From the NCBI GenBank assembly GCA_041675885.1, contig JBAYSY010000027.1:1-44082 (forward strand): DNA of 44,082 nt, given 5' to 3'. The stretch comes from JBAYSY01 sp041675885 (GTDB lineage Bacteria; Pseudomonadota; Alphaproteobacteria; Rhodobacterales; Rhodobacteraceae). Under the pieces are notes generated by a model. That model was not told where the DNA came from. It made no database searches and saw only the letters and a list, made by a program, of their open reading frames with translations. Positions 1 through 7,303 of this stretch are shown piece by piece (position 1 is the first letter of the stretch; each line of letters begins with the position of its first letter). The position numbers and the translations under genes were made by a program.

Positions 1-768
1 ATCGGGGATGCGGAACGACATATCCGGGGTGAAACCTTCGAGATTGGCGGTGATGCGGCCCTGGCCGATCCCCTCGGTGATCGAACTGCCCTCGGCCTTC
101 AGCACGCCCTCGGTGTAGAAGCTGTGCAGCGCCGCGCCCTCGGGGTCCGCGAGCGCGATCTTCACGCCCCTGGGTTGCAGCGCCATGGCGACGCCCGCAA
201 GCGTGCCGCCCGATCCCACGGCGCAGGTGAAGCCGTCGACCCTGCCGCCGGTCTGTTCCCATATCTCGGGCCCGGTGGTTTCCAGATGCGCCTGGCGGTT
301 GGCCACGTTGTCGAACTGGTTGGCCCAGATCGCGCCGTTCGGTTCGGTCTTCGCCAGCGCCCCGGCCAACCGGCCCGAGTAGCGCACATAGTTGTTCGGA
401 TTGGAATAGGGCGCGGCCGGAACCTGCACCAGTTCGGCGCCCGCAAGGCGCAGCATGTCCTTCTTTTCCTGGCTCTGGGTCTCGGGGATCACGATCACGG
501 TGCGGAACCCCATCGAGGCGCCGACCAGCGCGAGGCCGATCCCGGTGTTGCCCGCCGTGCCCTCGACGATGGTCCCGCCGGGTTGCAGCAGCCCCTTCGC
601 CACCGCGTCGCGGATGATGTAGAGCGCGGCGCGGTCCTTGACCGACTGGCCGGGGTTGAGGAACTCGGCCTTGCCGTAGATCTCGCATCCGGTCTGCTCG
701 CTGGCCCGTCTGAGCCGGATCAGGGGGGTATGGCCGATGGAATCGGCCAGATCGCTGCACATCCGCAT
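1..768 (-). CDS. cysK: Cysteine synthase A (O-acetylserine sulfhydrylase), C-terminus cut by window edge
   Basis: This PLP enzyme makes L-cysteine from O-acetylserine and sulfide in the cytoplasm. The 256 codons present begin with the family's N-terminal pattern (ADSIGHTPLIRL). They then show the SVKDRAA motif with the Schiff-base lysine at residue 44, and the substrate/phosphate loop EGTAGNTGIGLA. I chose the ATG at 768 because AAAGGA lies 8 bases upstream; a second ATG two codons later is possible. The family's usual length is 310-350 residues, so roughly 60-90 residues lie off the left edge. It follows the M20 hydrolase on the same strand after 72 bases, so co-transcription is plausible. 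Cystathionine beta-synthase-like enzymes share the fold, but the short start and motif spacing favour CysK. Confidence 0.9.
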   Translation of the reverse strand, partial: MRMCSDLADSIGHTPLIRLRRASEQTGCEIYGKAEFLNPGQSVKDRAALYIIRDAVAKGLLQPGGTIVEGTAGNTGIGLALVGASMGFRTVIVIPETQSQEKKDMLRLAGAELVQVPAAPYSNPNNYVRYSGRLAGALAKTEPNGAIWANQFDNVANRQAHLETTGPEIWEQTGGRVDGFTCAVGSGGTLAGVAMALQPRGVKIALADPEGAALHSFYTEGVLKAEGSSITEGIGQGRITANLEGFTPDMSFRIPD

Positions 769-840
769 CGCGCCGGTCCTTTCTGTCAGGGGTTCAGGTG
801 TAGGGCCGCCACGGCGGGAACTCAAGCCGTCGGCGCGCGG

Positions 841-2007
841 CTACCCCGTCGGCATCCGCGCCTCGACCATGCCCGCCAGCCACGAACACCCGGCCGGGAT
901 CGCACTGTCGTCGAAGTCGTAGGCCGGGTGGTGCAGCATGGCGCTATCGCCGTTGCCAAGCAGGATATAGGCGCCGGGACGTTCCTCCAGCATGTAGGAG
1001 AAATCCTCGCCCGCCATCAGCGGCGGCACGTCCAGCACCTCGCGCCCCGAGACCTCTCGCGCGACCGCAGCGGCATAGGTGGTTTCGGTCTCGTGGTTGA
1101 CCATCACCGGATAGCCGCGCTGGTAATGCACCGCCGCCCCGGCGCCGAAGGCGGCGGCGGTATGGGCGGCGATGTCCCGGATCCGGTCCTCGGCCATCCT
1201 GCGCAGCCCGGCGTCCAGAGTCCGCACCGTGCCGCGCAGCTGCACCGAGGGCGGAATGATGTTGTAGGCATCGGATGCGGTGCGGAAGGAGGTGACCGAG
1301 ACGACGACATTCCCCAGCGGATCGGCATTGCGCGAGGCGATGGTCTGCAAGGCCAGCACCAGATGCGCCGCCGCGACGGTCGGGTCGATGGTCTCGTGCG
1401 GTTTCGCGGCATGGCCGCCCTTGCCGGTCACGTCGATGGTGAACTGGTCGGTCGCGGCGAAGAGCGGCCCTGGCCGGATCGCGAACTGCCCCACCGGGAT
1501 GCCGGGCATGTTGTGCATCCCGTAGACCTCCTGGATGTTCCAGCGGTCCATCATCCCCTCGTCGCACATCACCTTGCCGCCGCCGCCGCCTTCCTCGGCG
1601 GGCTGGAAGATCAGCACGGCGGTGCCGTCGAAATTGCGGGTCTCGGCCAGGTAGCGCGCCGCGCCCAGGAGCATCGCGGTATGGCCGTCATGGCCGCAGG
1701 CATGCATCCTGCCGGGGGTTTTCGAGGCATGGGCCGCGCCCGTGGCCTCGTGCACCGGCAGCGCGTCCATGTCGGCGCGCAGCCCCACCACCCGGCCCGC
1801 GCTGTCGCCGCGGCCCCGGATCACCGCGACGACGCCGGTGCGGCCGATCCCCTCGACCACCTCGTCGCAGCCGAAGGCGCGCAGCCTGTCGGCCACGATC
1901 CCGGCGGTGCGCTGGACGTCGAACATCAGCTCCGGATGTTGGTGGAAATCGCGCCGCCAGGCGGTGATCTCGGGCAGCAGTTCGGCAAATCGGTTCCGGA
2001 CGGGCAT
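841..2007 (-). CDS. M20-family amidohydrolase (aminoacylase / hippurate hydrolase type)
   Basis: This 388-residue protein matches M20D metallopeptidases such as N-acyl-amino acid amidohydrolases and hippurate hydrolases, which remove an acyl group from an amino acid. Visible motifs are WRRDFHQHPEL near residue 20, the metal-binding HACGHDGHTAML, and FQPAEEGGGG with the catalytic glutamate pair. A HAAKPHETIDP stretch belongs to the dimerisation lid, and DVPPLMAGEDFSYML carries the C-terminal metal-site glutamate. The reading frame is open to 2076, but the ATG at 2007 is preferred: it gives the canonical family N-terminus and has AGGAGG 12 bases upstream. The exact acyl substrate cannot be read from sequence. 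The stop lies 72 bases before cysK on the same strand. Confidence 0.88.
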   Translation of the reverse strand: MPVRNRFAELLPEITAWRRDFHQHPELMFDVQRTAGIVADRLRAFGCDEVVEGIGRTGVVAVIRGRGDSAGRVVGLRADMDALPVHEATGAAHASKTPGRMHACGHDGHTAMLLGAARYLAETRNFDGTAVLIFQPAEEGGGGGKVMCDEGMMDRWNIQEVYGMHNMPGIPVGQFAIRPGPLFAATDQFTIDVTGKGGHAAKPHETIDPTVAAAHLVLALQTIASRNADPLGNVVVSVTSFRTASDAYNIIPPSVQLRGTVRTLDAGLRRMAEDRIRDIAAHTAAAFGAGAAVHYQRGYPVMVNHETETTYAAAVAREVSGREVLDVPPLMAGEDFSYMLEERPGAYILLGNGDSAMLHHPAYDFDDSAIPAGCSWLAGMVEARMPTG

Positions 2008-2121
2008 GGCTCGCGCGCTCCTCCTATCTGTCGCCGCCACGGGCCGGGCGGGTTTTCGCGGCGGATCGTGGCGCAAAGGCCGGGGCGCCGCAAGGCCGTT
2101 CCCGCCCCCTCGGCCGGGGAT

Positions 2122-2143
2122 GGTGCGCTGAAGCGCACCCTAC
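2122..2143. repeat. REP-like palindrome, copy 1
   Basis: GGTGCGCT-GA-AGCGCACC is a perfect 8-bp stem followed by CTAC. The same unit recurs at 20093-20148 (two facing copies), 30962-30979 and 44027-44044, always between genes. It lies in the spacer between the M20 hydrolase start and the FAD oxidoreductase stop. Confidence 0.7.
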
Positions 2144-2180
2144 GGGGCCGGGGCGCCGGACCGGGACAGCCTTTCCCCCT

Positions 2181-2250
2181 TGCCCGGAATCAAGGCGCGG
2201 CACGCGCCGCCGGGCAGCGGCCGGCCGCTACCCTCTGTTGTGCCTGTGCG
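2181..2250 (+). repeat. Structured intergenic element, short form (copy 1)
   Basis: The core at 2181-2216 can fold as TGCCCGG (2181-2187), unpaired AATCAA, GGCGCG, loop GCA, CGCGCC, a bulged G, and CCGGGCA (2210-2216). It is followed by the palindrome AGCGGCCGGCCGCT and a CCCTCTG tract. The core is repeated at 4904-4938 and 31021-31056 on this strand and at 13815-13850 and 42235-42268 on the other. No open frame is shared between copies, so it is a nucleic-acid element and not a gene. Function unknown. Confidence 0.65.
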
Positions 2251-2282
2251 AAGGGCTCAAACGAAACTCACCCCGCCACCGC

Positions 2283-3635
2283 TCAGAGCGCCGCGCCGAA
2301 ATCGACCGCGATCGGCCCGTCAAAACGCGCGGGATCGAACCGCGACAGGTCGTGGCCCGGGGCCCGGCCCGCCAGCAGGTCGGCCACCACCCGCCCCACC
2401 CCGGGGCCGATGCCGAAGCCGTGGCCGCTCATCCCGGTGGCGAGGATCAGCCCCGGCAGCCGCGCGACCGGGCCGATGGCGGGAACGATATCCGGCAGCG
2501 TATCGATCATGCCCGCCCATGTTGCGGTCAGCCGCACCTCGCCCAGCGCCGGGAACAGCGCCTGGAACGCCGCCCGCATCCGTTCGAGCGCGCGCCGGTC
2601 GGGGGCCGGGTCGAGGATGCGCATCGCCTCGAACGGTCCCGGCCGGTCGGGGTCGAGGCCGCGCGGCGTGGCCCAGTGGTCGGGAAAGCCCCGGGGCGCG
2701 AACGGCCGCACCGAAGTGCCGAACGGATCGCGCCGGAGCTGCGGCAGATACCAGCGCAGGCTGCGCAGCGCATCCGGCCCGACCCAGAGCCGGGGCGAGA
2801 TGCGGGGGGCGAGCGTATAGCCCCCGTCCTCGCGCCGCCGGAAGGACAGCGCGTGTTCCGAGGCCGCGCCCGCGAAGACCCCGGGCAGGGGCGCGGTGGC
2901 GGCCACGCTTTCGCGCACCGAAAGCTGGGGCAGGAAGACCCCGTGGTGGCGCAGCAGCAGCGCCGACCACGCGCCCCCGGCCAGCACCACCTGATCGCAG
3001 CCGATCCGGCCCTTTTCGGTCACCACCCCCGCGACGCGCCCGGCGGCGATGTCGAGGCAGCGCACCGCGCAGCCCTCGGCGATCCGCACGCCTTCGGCCT
3101 GCGCCAGCGCCGCGATGGCGGGCACCGCCGTCCACGGTTCGGCCCGCCCGTCCGAAGGCGTATGCAGCGCCCCCGCCCAGCCGCGCGCCGCGCCGGAGAT
3201 CAGCGCCGCCGCGCCCGCCCCGGTCAGCAGGCGGCTGTCGATGCCGCCCGCCCGTGCCACCTCAAGCCAGGCTTCGTAGCGGGCAAGCTCGGCCTCGTCC
3301 GCCGCCAGATAGACCACCCCGGTCTGGCGGAAACCGATACCGGGCGCGCGGGCCGCGAGGTCGCGCCACAGCGCCATGGCCTCGGTCACGATGGGCAGTT
3401 CATGGGCGTCGCGGCCCTGCTGGCGCACCCAGCCCCAGTTGCGGCTGGACTGTTCCCCGGCGATCCGGCCCTTTTCGCACAGCACCACCGAAAGCCCGCG
3501 CCCGGCGGCATAAAGCGCGACGGCCGCCCCGATCACCCCGCCGCCGATCACCACAACATCGGCATGGCCGGGCAAGGCGTCGGCAAAACGGACCGGGGTC
3601 CGGTCGTGGATCGGAAAGCCCGTCTGCCCCGTCAT
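2283..3635 (-). CDS. FAD-dependent oxidoreductase, DAO family
   Basis: This 450-residue flavoprotein is of the D-amino-acid-oxidase superfamily, which oxidises amines or amino acids. The Rossmann motif VVVIGGGVIGAAVA is at residues 27-40 and the second FAD contact VVLCEKG follows. SSRNWGWVRQQGRD, typical of glycine/D-amino-acid oxidase-like proteins, comes next. The C-terminal FAD motif (ATGMSGHGFGIGPG) is present near residue 410. The start at 3635 is chosen because GAGG lies 8 bases upstream and the frame's further extension to 3749 is Arg-rich and lacks motifs. There is no GcvT domain, unlike the dehydrogenase at 39749. It is divergent from gap. The substrate cannot be assigned from sequence. 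Confidence 0.85.
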   Translation of the reverse strand: MTGQTGFPIHDRTPVRFADALPGHADVVVIGGGVIGAAVALYAAGRGLSVVLCEKGRIAGEQSSRNWGWVRQQGRDAHELPIVTEAMALWRDLAARAPGIGFRQTGVVYLAADEAELARYEAWLEVARAGGIDSRLLTGAGAAALISGAARGWAGALHTPSDGRAEPWTAVPAIAALAQAEGVRIAEGCAVRCLDIAAGRVAGVVTEKGRIGCDQVVLAGGAWSALLLRHHGVFLPQLSVRESVAATAPLPGVFAGAASEHALSFRRREDGGYTLAPRISPRLWVGPDALRSLRWYLPQLRRDPFGTSVRPFAPRGFPDHWATPRGLDPDRPGPFEAMRILDPAPDRRALERMRAAFQALFPALGEVRLTATWAGMIDTLPDIVPAIGPVARLPGLILATGMSGHGFGIGPGVGRVVADLLAGRAPGHDLSRFDPARFDGPIAVDFGAAL

Positions 3636-3732
3636 GCCCCGCCTCTTTCGGTTCCGGTTCCACCCGTTTCGCGGGCGCAGGCTGATCCCGGCCGCGCGAA
3701 AGGTCAAGCCCGCCCGTCCCGCCCCGATCGGC

Positions 3733-3761
3733 TTGACCCATGGCCGCATCGGCCCTATCTG
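3733..3761 (+). promoter_or_regulatory. Candidate sigma-70 promoter of gap
   Basis: TTGACC (3733-3738), a 17-bp spacer and TATCTG (3756-3761) lie 44 bases before the gap start codon. Both hexamers and the spacing fit the housekeeping consensus. The site is in the spacer between the divergent FAD oxidoreductase and gap. Confidence 0.5.
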
Positions 3762-3768
3762 CGAAGCA

Positions 3769-3782
3769 TGTTAGCGCAAACG
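3769..3782. promoter_or_regulatory. Candidate LacI-type operator at the gap transcription start
   Basis: TGTTAGCGCAAACG is a near-palindrome around GCGC, one arm being TGTTA and the other close to TAACA. It begins 8 bases after the predicted -10 box, where a bound repressor would block transcription. Sites of the form TGTTAGCGCTAACA are typical of LacI-family regulators of central carbon metabolism in Rhodobacterales (CceR is the known example). Assigning it to CceR is inference. Confidence 0.4.
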
Positions 3783-3805
3783 GACATCCGGGGGAGAAGA
3801 CCGCC

Positions 3806-4807
3806 ATGCCAGTCAAGGTGGGGATCAACGGCTTCGGCCGCATCGGCCGCAACATCCTGCGCGCGGTGATCGAGACCGGGCGGACCGATATCGAGGTGGT
3901 GGCGGTCAACGATCTCGGACCCGTCGAGACCAACGCCCACCTGCTGCGATTCGATTCCGTGCATGGCCGCTTTCCGGGCGAGGTGACGGTCTCGGGCGAC
4001 ACGATCGACGCCGGGCGCGGGCCGGTGCGGGTGACGGCGCTGCGCGACCCGGCGGAACTGCCCTGGGCGGATGTCGATGTGGCGCTGGAATGCACCGGGG
4101 TCTTCACCGCCCGCGACAAGGCGGCGGCGCATCTGAAGAACGGATCGCGGCGGGTGCTGGTCTCGGCCCCGTCCGAGGGCGCCGACCGCACCGTGGTCCA
4201 TGGCGTCAACCACGGCGAGCTGATGCCCGAGGACCGGGTGGTCTCCTCGGCCTCCTGCACCACCAACTGCCTGGTGCCGGTGGCACGGGTGCTGCACGAC
4301 GCGATCGGCATCAACCGCGGTTTCATGACCACGATCCACAGCTACACCGGCGACCAGCCGACGCTGGACACGCTGCACCGCGATCTTTACCGGGCGCGGG
4401 CGGCGGCGCTGTCGATGGTGCCGACCACGACCGGGGCGGCGAAGGCGGTCGGGCTGGTGCTGCCGGAACTGGCCGGGCGGCTCGACGGGGTGGCGATCCG
4501 GGTTCCGGTGCCGAATGTCTCGGCGGTGGACCTGAGCTTCGAGGCCGCGCGCCCGACCGACGCCGAGGAGATCAACGCCGCGCTGGAGGCCGCCGCCGAA
4601 GGCCCGCTCAAGGGCATCCTCGGGGTGACGCGGGCGAAGAACGTGTCGATGGATTTCAACCACGACCCGCATTCGGCGGTGGCGCATCTCGACCAGACAA
4701 GGGTGCTGGACGGGAATTTCTGCCGGGTGCTGGCGTGGTATGACAACGAATGGGGCTTTTCGCTGCGCATGGCCGATCTGGCGGCAGCCATCGGGCGGCT
4801 GGGGTAG
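3806..4807 (+). CDS. gap: Type I glyceraldehyde-3-phosphate dehydrogenase
   Basis: This cytosolic enzyme interconverts glyceraldehyde 3-phosphate and 1,3-bisphosphoglycerate with NAD. The 333-residue protein has the nucleotide fold GINGFGRIGRN at residues 6-16. Asp36 in VAVNDL would contact the adenosine ribose and suggests NAD preference. The active site SASCTTNCL places the catalytic Cys at 151, and His178 lies in TTIHSYTGDQPTLD. The C-terminal WYDNEWGFS is complete. The ATG at 3806 has a GGGGGAGA ribosome site 9 bases upstream; an upstream in-frame start at 3740 would include the promoter and is rejected. The HSYTGDQ signature is that of the alphaproteobacterial/plastid-like subgroup. It stands alone, with no pgk or tkt beside it. 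Confidence 0.95.
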   Translation: MPVKVGINGFGRIGRNILRAVIETGRTDIEVVAVNDLGPVETNAHLLRFDSVHGRFPGEVTVSGDTIDAGRGPVRVTALRDPAELPWADVDVALECTGVFTARDKAAAHLKNGSRRVLVSAPSEGADRTVVHGVNHGELMPEDRVVSSASCTTNCLVPVARVLHDAIGINRGFMTTIHSYTGDQPTLDTLHRDLYRARAAALSMVPTTTGAAKAVGLVLPELAGRLDGVAIRVPVPNVSAVDLSFEAARPTDAEEINAALEAAAEGPLKGILGVTRAKNVSMDFNHDPHSAVAHLDQTRVLDGNFCRVLAWYDNEWGFSLRMADLAAAIGRLG

Positions 4808-4848
4808 GTTTTGCGCTTCAGGCTGTTGTTTTCCGCAATTTCGAAGGT

Positions 4849-5125
4849 GGTGTCCGCCTTGCGTGCCGGCCGATAAGAGGCAGAGAGTCCGGAGCGCAAC
4901 TTTTGCCCGGAATCAAGGCGCGCAAGCGCCGCCGGGCAGCGGCCGACCGCCCGCACGGGCGGCCGCTATTGCAACCTTGCGACACGTTCCGAGCGAGGAT
5001 TCACCTGCACCATAAACTGCCAGACCACAGCCGTTGCAGCGGCCACCCGCGGTCGGCCGCTGCCCTCTGCTGCGCAGTATCTTTGCCCCGTTCGAAAAAG
5101 CCGACCGGCACGCAAGGCGGACACC
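4849..5125. repeat. Structured intergenic element, long form with 21-bp terminal inverted repeats
   Basis: This fills most of the 375-base gene-free stretch between gap and coaD. Its ends are perfect 21-bp inverted repeats at 4849-4869 and 5105-5125, starting GGTGTCCGCCTTGCG. Inside is the stem-loop core (4904-4938: TGCCCGG, AATCAA, GGCGC-GCAA-GCGCC, CCGGGCA). Next is a GC hairpin (CCGCCCG-CA-CGGGCGG), and further on a facing AGCGGCC/GGCCGCT block near 5049-5064. A second long copy in opposite orientation is at 13608-13866. No open reading frame or transposase motif is shared, so it resembles a MITE or a structured RNA element. Confidence 0.65.
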
Positions 5126-5182
5126 GCCATTGCGGACCGGCATTTCGGACCGGAAAACCTGTCAGCTTTTTCTGAACTCGCT

Positions 5183-5689
5183 TTATCCGTGGTTGACCGG
5201 CCCGAAACGCTCGCGCAGCGCCGCGTTCACCTCGGGCGCGACGAATTTCGACACGTCGCCGCCAAGCCGGGCGATCTCCTTGACCAGTTTCGAGGCGATC
5301 GCCTGCATCCGTGCATCGGCCATCAGGAACACCGTCTCGATCGAGGAATCGAGCGCGCGGTTCATGCCGACCATCTGGAATTCATATTCGAAATCCGCGA
5401 CCGCCCGCAGCCCGCGAACGATGACGCTGGCACCCACGTCGCGGGCACAGTCGATCAGCAGGTTCTCGAACGGGTGGGCAATGATCTCGGTGCCGGTCCG
5501 GGCGCTGAGCACGGCACATTCGGCCTCGATCATCGCCACCCGCTCTTCCAGCGTGAACAGCGGCCCCTTGTCGCGGTTGATCGCCACGCCGATCACCAGC
5601 CGGTCCACCAGCGTCGCCGCGCGGCTGATGATGTCGGTATGCCCGAGCGTCACCGGATCGAAGGTGCCGGGATAAAGACCGATGCGCAT
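5183..5689 (-). CDS. coaD: Phosphopantetheine adenylyltransferase
   Basis: CoaD transfers AMP from ATP to 4'-phosphopantetheine, the penultimate step of coenzyme A synthesis in the cytoplasm. The 168-residue protein starts with MRIGLYPGTFDPVTLGHTD, which carries the nucleotidyltransferase GH motif. It has the RGLRAVADFEYEFQM substrate loop in mid-protein and keeps the usual length of 155-170. The frame is open upstream to 5800, but the ATG at 5689 gives the canonical start and has AGAGG 8 bases upstream. It follows the CBS-domain gene on the same strand after 127 bases. No other CoA gene is nearby. Confidence 0.95.
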   Translation of the reverse strand: MRIGLYPGTFDPVTLGHTDIISRAATLVDRLVIGVAINRDKGPLFTLEERVAMIEAECAVLSARTGTEIIAHPFENLLIDCARDVGASVIVRGLRAVADFEYEFQMVGMNRALDSSIETVFLMADARMQAIASKLVKEIARLGGDVSKFVAPEVNAALRERFGPVNHG

Positions 5690-5816
5690 GATGGAAGCCT
5701 CTTTTCTGCCGCCGTCAGACGCAACATTATTGCGTAGCGGAATGCAAGGCGGAAATGCACCGCAAGGCGCGGCTTTCGCCCGGACGCGACCGCCGTGCAT
5801 CGCCTGCGGCCGGGGC

Positions 5817-6251
5817 TCAGAAACCCTTGATCATGCCTTCCAGCGCCTCGTTCTCCATCGACAGTTCCATCAGCCGCGCCTTCACCACGTCACCGATCGA
5901 GATCAGGCCGATCATCTCGCCCTCCTCGACCACCGGCATGTGGCGGAACCGGCCTTCGGTCATGCGCTCCAGAACCCTGTCGGCCTTGTCGCCACGGGCG
6001 CAGGTGACGATCTTCGTCGTCATCATGTCATCCACCCTGTCGTCGAAACAGCCCACGCCGCGTTTGCCCAGCTCGCGCACGATGTCGCGTTCGGACAGGA
6101 TGCCCGCGATCCGCCGCCCGTCGGGCGACACGACCACCGAACCGATCCGGCGCGACGACAGCACCCCGGCCGCCTCGCGCACCGAACTGCCGGGGGCGAT
6201 GGTGAACACCTCTTCGCTGGCCTTGGATTTCAGGATCTGCTGAACGAGCAT
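5817..6251 (-). CDS. Two-CBS-domain protein
   Basis: This 144-residue protein consists of one tandem CBS pair (about residues 10-65 and 75-135). Visible repeats are RIGSVVVSPDGRRIAGILSERDIVRE in shortened form in the first domain and HMPVVEEGEMIGLISIGDVVK in the second; the SERD and GDVV ends are the typical nucleotide-contact segments. Stand-alone CBS pairs bind adenosine nucleotides and often act as energy-state sensors, but no target can be read here. GGGAGG stands 6 bases before the ATG at 6251. Neighbours are coaD downstream and a LysR gene upstream, 57 bases away, all on one strand; a functional link is not evident. Confidence 0.85.
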   Translation of the reverse strand: MLVQQILKSKASEEVFTIAPGSSVREAAGVLSSRRIGSVVVSPDGRRIAGILSERDIVRELGKRGVGCFDDRVDDMMTTKIVTCARGDKADRVLERMTEGRFRHMPVVEEGEMIGLISIGDVVKARLMELSMENEALEGMIKGF

Positions 6252-6308
6252 GGCGACCTCCCTTTTACGGCTCTGCCCGGATCAGGGTCCGCCGGAGGCC
6301 GCATCCTG

Positions 6309-7196
6309 TCAAGCAATTGATTCAAGACGGGCCACTTCGCGCCGCACACCCTGGGCGAGAAGTGCGGCAAACAGGTTCAACCGCTCCACCCGCCGGTCGT
6401 CGGCATGGCGGATCAGCCAGAAGCTGCGGCGCAGCGCCAGTTCCGGCAGCACCACGACCAGTTCCGGCGCCGACGGCAGCGCGAAGGCGTGGACCATCGC
6501 CACCCCCGCGCCCGCCCGCACCCAGTTGAACTGCACCGACACCGAATTGGAGGCGAGCGCCACCGGCCCGGCGTCGATCTCGGCCATGTAGTCCAGTTCC
6601 CGGTCGAAGATCATGTCGGGGATATAACCCACCATCCGATGCCCGCGCAGGTCGGCGCGGGTGGTGATCGGCGGATGCCGCGCCAGGTAATCGCGCGAGG
6701 CCGCGAGGCACAGCCGGTAGCCGGTCAGTTTCCGCACCGTCAGCCGCCCCGCCGCCGGGGGCGAGACGGCGATGGCCAGATCGGCCTCGCGCTTCGACAG
6801 GTTGAATACCCGAGGCAGGGCGACGATCTGCACCTCCAGCCCCGGGTTGTCGTCGCAGATCGCCGCGACCACCTGCGGCAGCAGGAAATTGGCGCAGCCG
6901 TCCGGGGCGCCGATGCGGATCTGCCCCGACAGCCTGCCGGGATCGCCGCCAAGCCCGCCCATCGCCCCCGCCACCGCGGTCTCGGCCCGAAGCGCGTGGT
7001 CGAGCAGCCGCGCGCCTTCCTCGGTCAGCCCGTAGCCCTGGGCCGAGCGCGCGAACAGCCGCACGTCCAGCGCCTCTTCCAGCCGCGCCACCCGGCGGCC
7101 CACGGTCGCGGGATCGACCCGCAGCACCCGACCCGCGCCCGACAGGCTTTCAGCCCGCGCCACCGCAAGGAAAATTCGCAGGTCATCCCAGTCCAT
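6309..7196 (-). CDS. LysR-family transcriptional regulator, probably of mmsA
   Basis: This 295-residue protein has an N-terminal winged helix-turn-helix (MDWDDLRIFLAVARAESLSG, then ATVGRRVARLEEAL) and a C-terminal effector domain of two alpha/beta lobes. It lacks the common MDLxQLxxF start but fits the subgroup that begins MDWDDLRxFLAVA. I chose the ATG at 7196 because it is the subgroup's normal start; the frame is open to 7265, but that extension would cover the operator-like palindromes. It is transcribed away from mmsA across a 107-base spacer, the usual arrangement for a LysR regulator and its target. Control of valine degradation is therefore inferred from position. Confidence 0.88.
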   Translation of the reverse strand: MDWDDLRIFLAVARAESLSGAGRVLRVDPATVGRRVARLEEALDVRLFARSAQGYGLTEEGARLLDHALRAETAVAGAMGGLGGDPGRLSGQIRIGAPDGCANFLLPQVVAAICDDNPGLEVQIVALPRVFNLSKREADLAIAVSPPAAGRLTVRKLTGYRLCLAASRDYLARHPPITTRADLRGHRMVGYIPDMIFDRELDYMAEIDAGPVALASNSVSVQFNWVRAGAGVAMVHAFALPSAPELVVVLPELALRRSFWLIRHADDRRVERLNLFAALLAQGVRREVARLESIA

Positions 7197-7209
7197 CCAC
7201 CCGCCGCCT

Positions 7210-7265
7210 TTGCAGAAATGCAGGACACTTTTGGCAACTTGCCTCTTTTCCGGGCAATTCTGCAA
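7210..7265. promoter_or_regulatory. Nested dyad, candidate LysR operator between regulator and mmsA
   Basis: An outer inverted repeat (TTGCAGAA at 7210-7217, TTCTGCAA at 7258-7265) and an inner perfect palindrome (GGCAACTTGCC, 7233-7243) share one centre, near 7238. A further TGCA-GAAA-TGCA repeat overlaps the left arm. The arrangement suits LysR proteins, which bind as tetramers to two spaced sites in a divergent promoter. Confidence 0.5.
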
Positions 7266-7303
7266 GCCTATCGTGGCGCGGACCTTGAACCGGAGGAAAT
7301 CTC

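Noticed and set aside
124..2820. Open frame of 898 codons on the plus strand across cysK, the M20 gene and the FAD oxidoreductase
   Set aside because: It runs antisense to three genes and through two repeats; low-complexity Arg/Pro/Gly translation.
4808..5182. Possible tRNA or small protein gene in the long gap after gap
   Set aside because: No cloverleaf, T-loop or CCA end is seen and small frames are not shared with the related element at 13608. The repeat explains the sequence.
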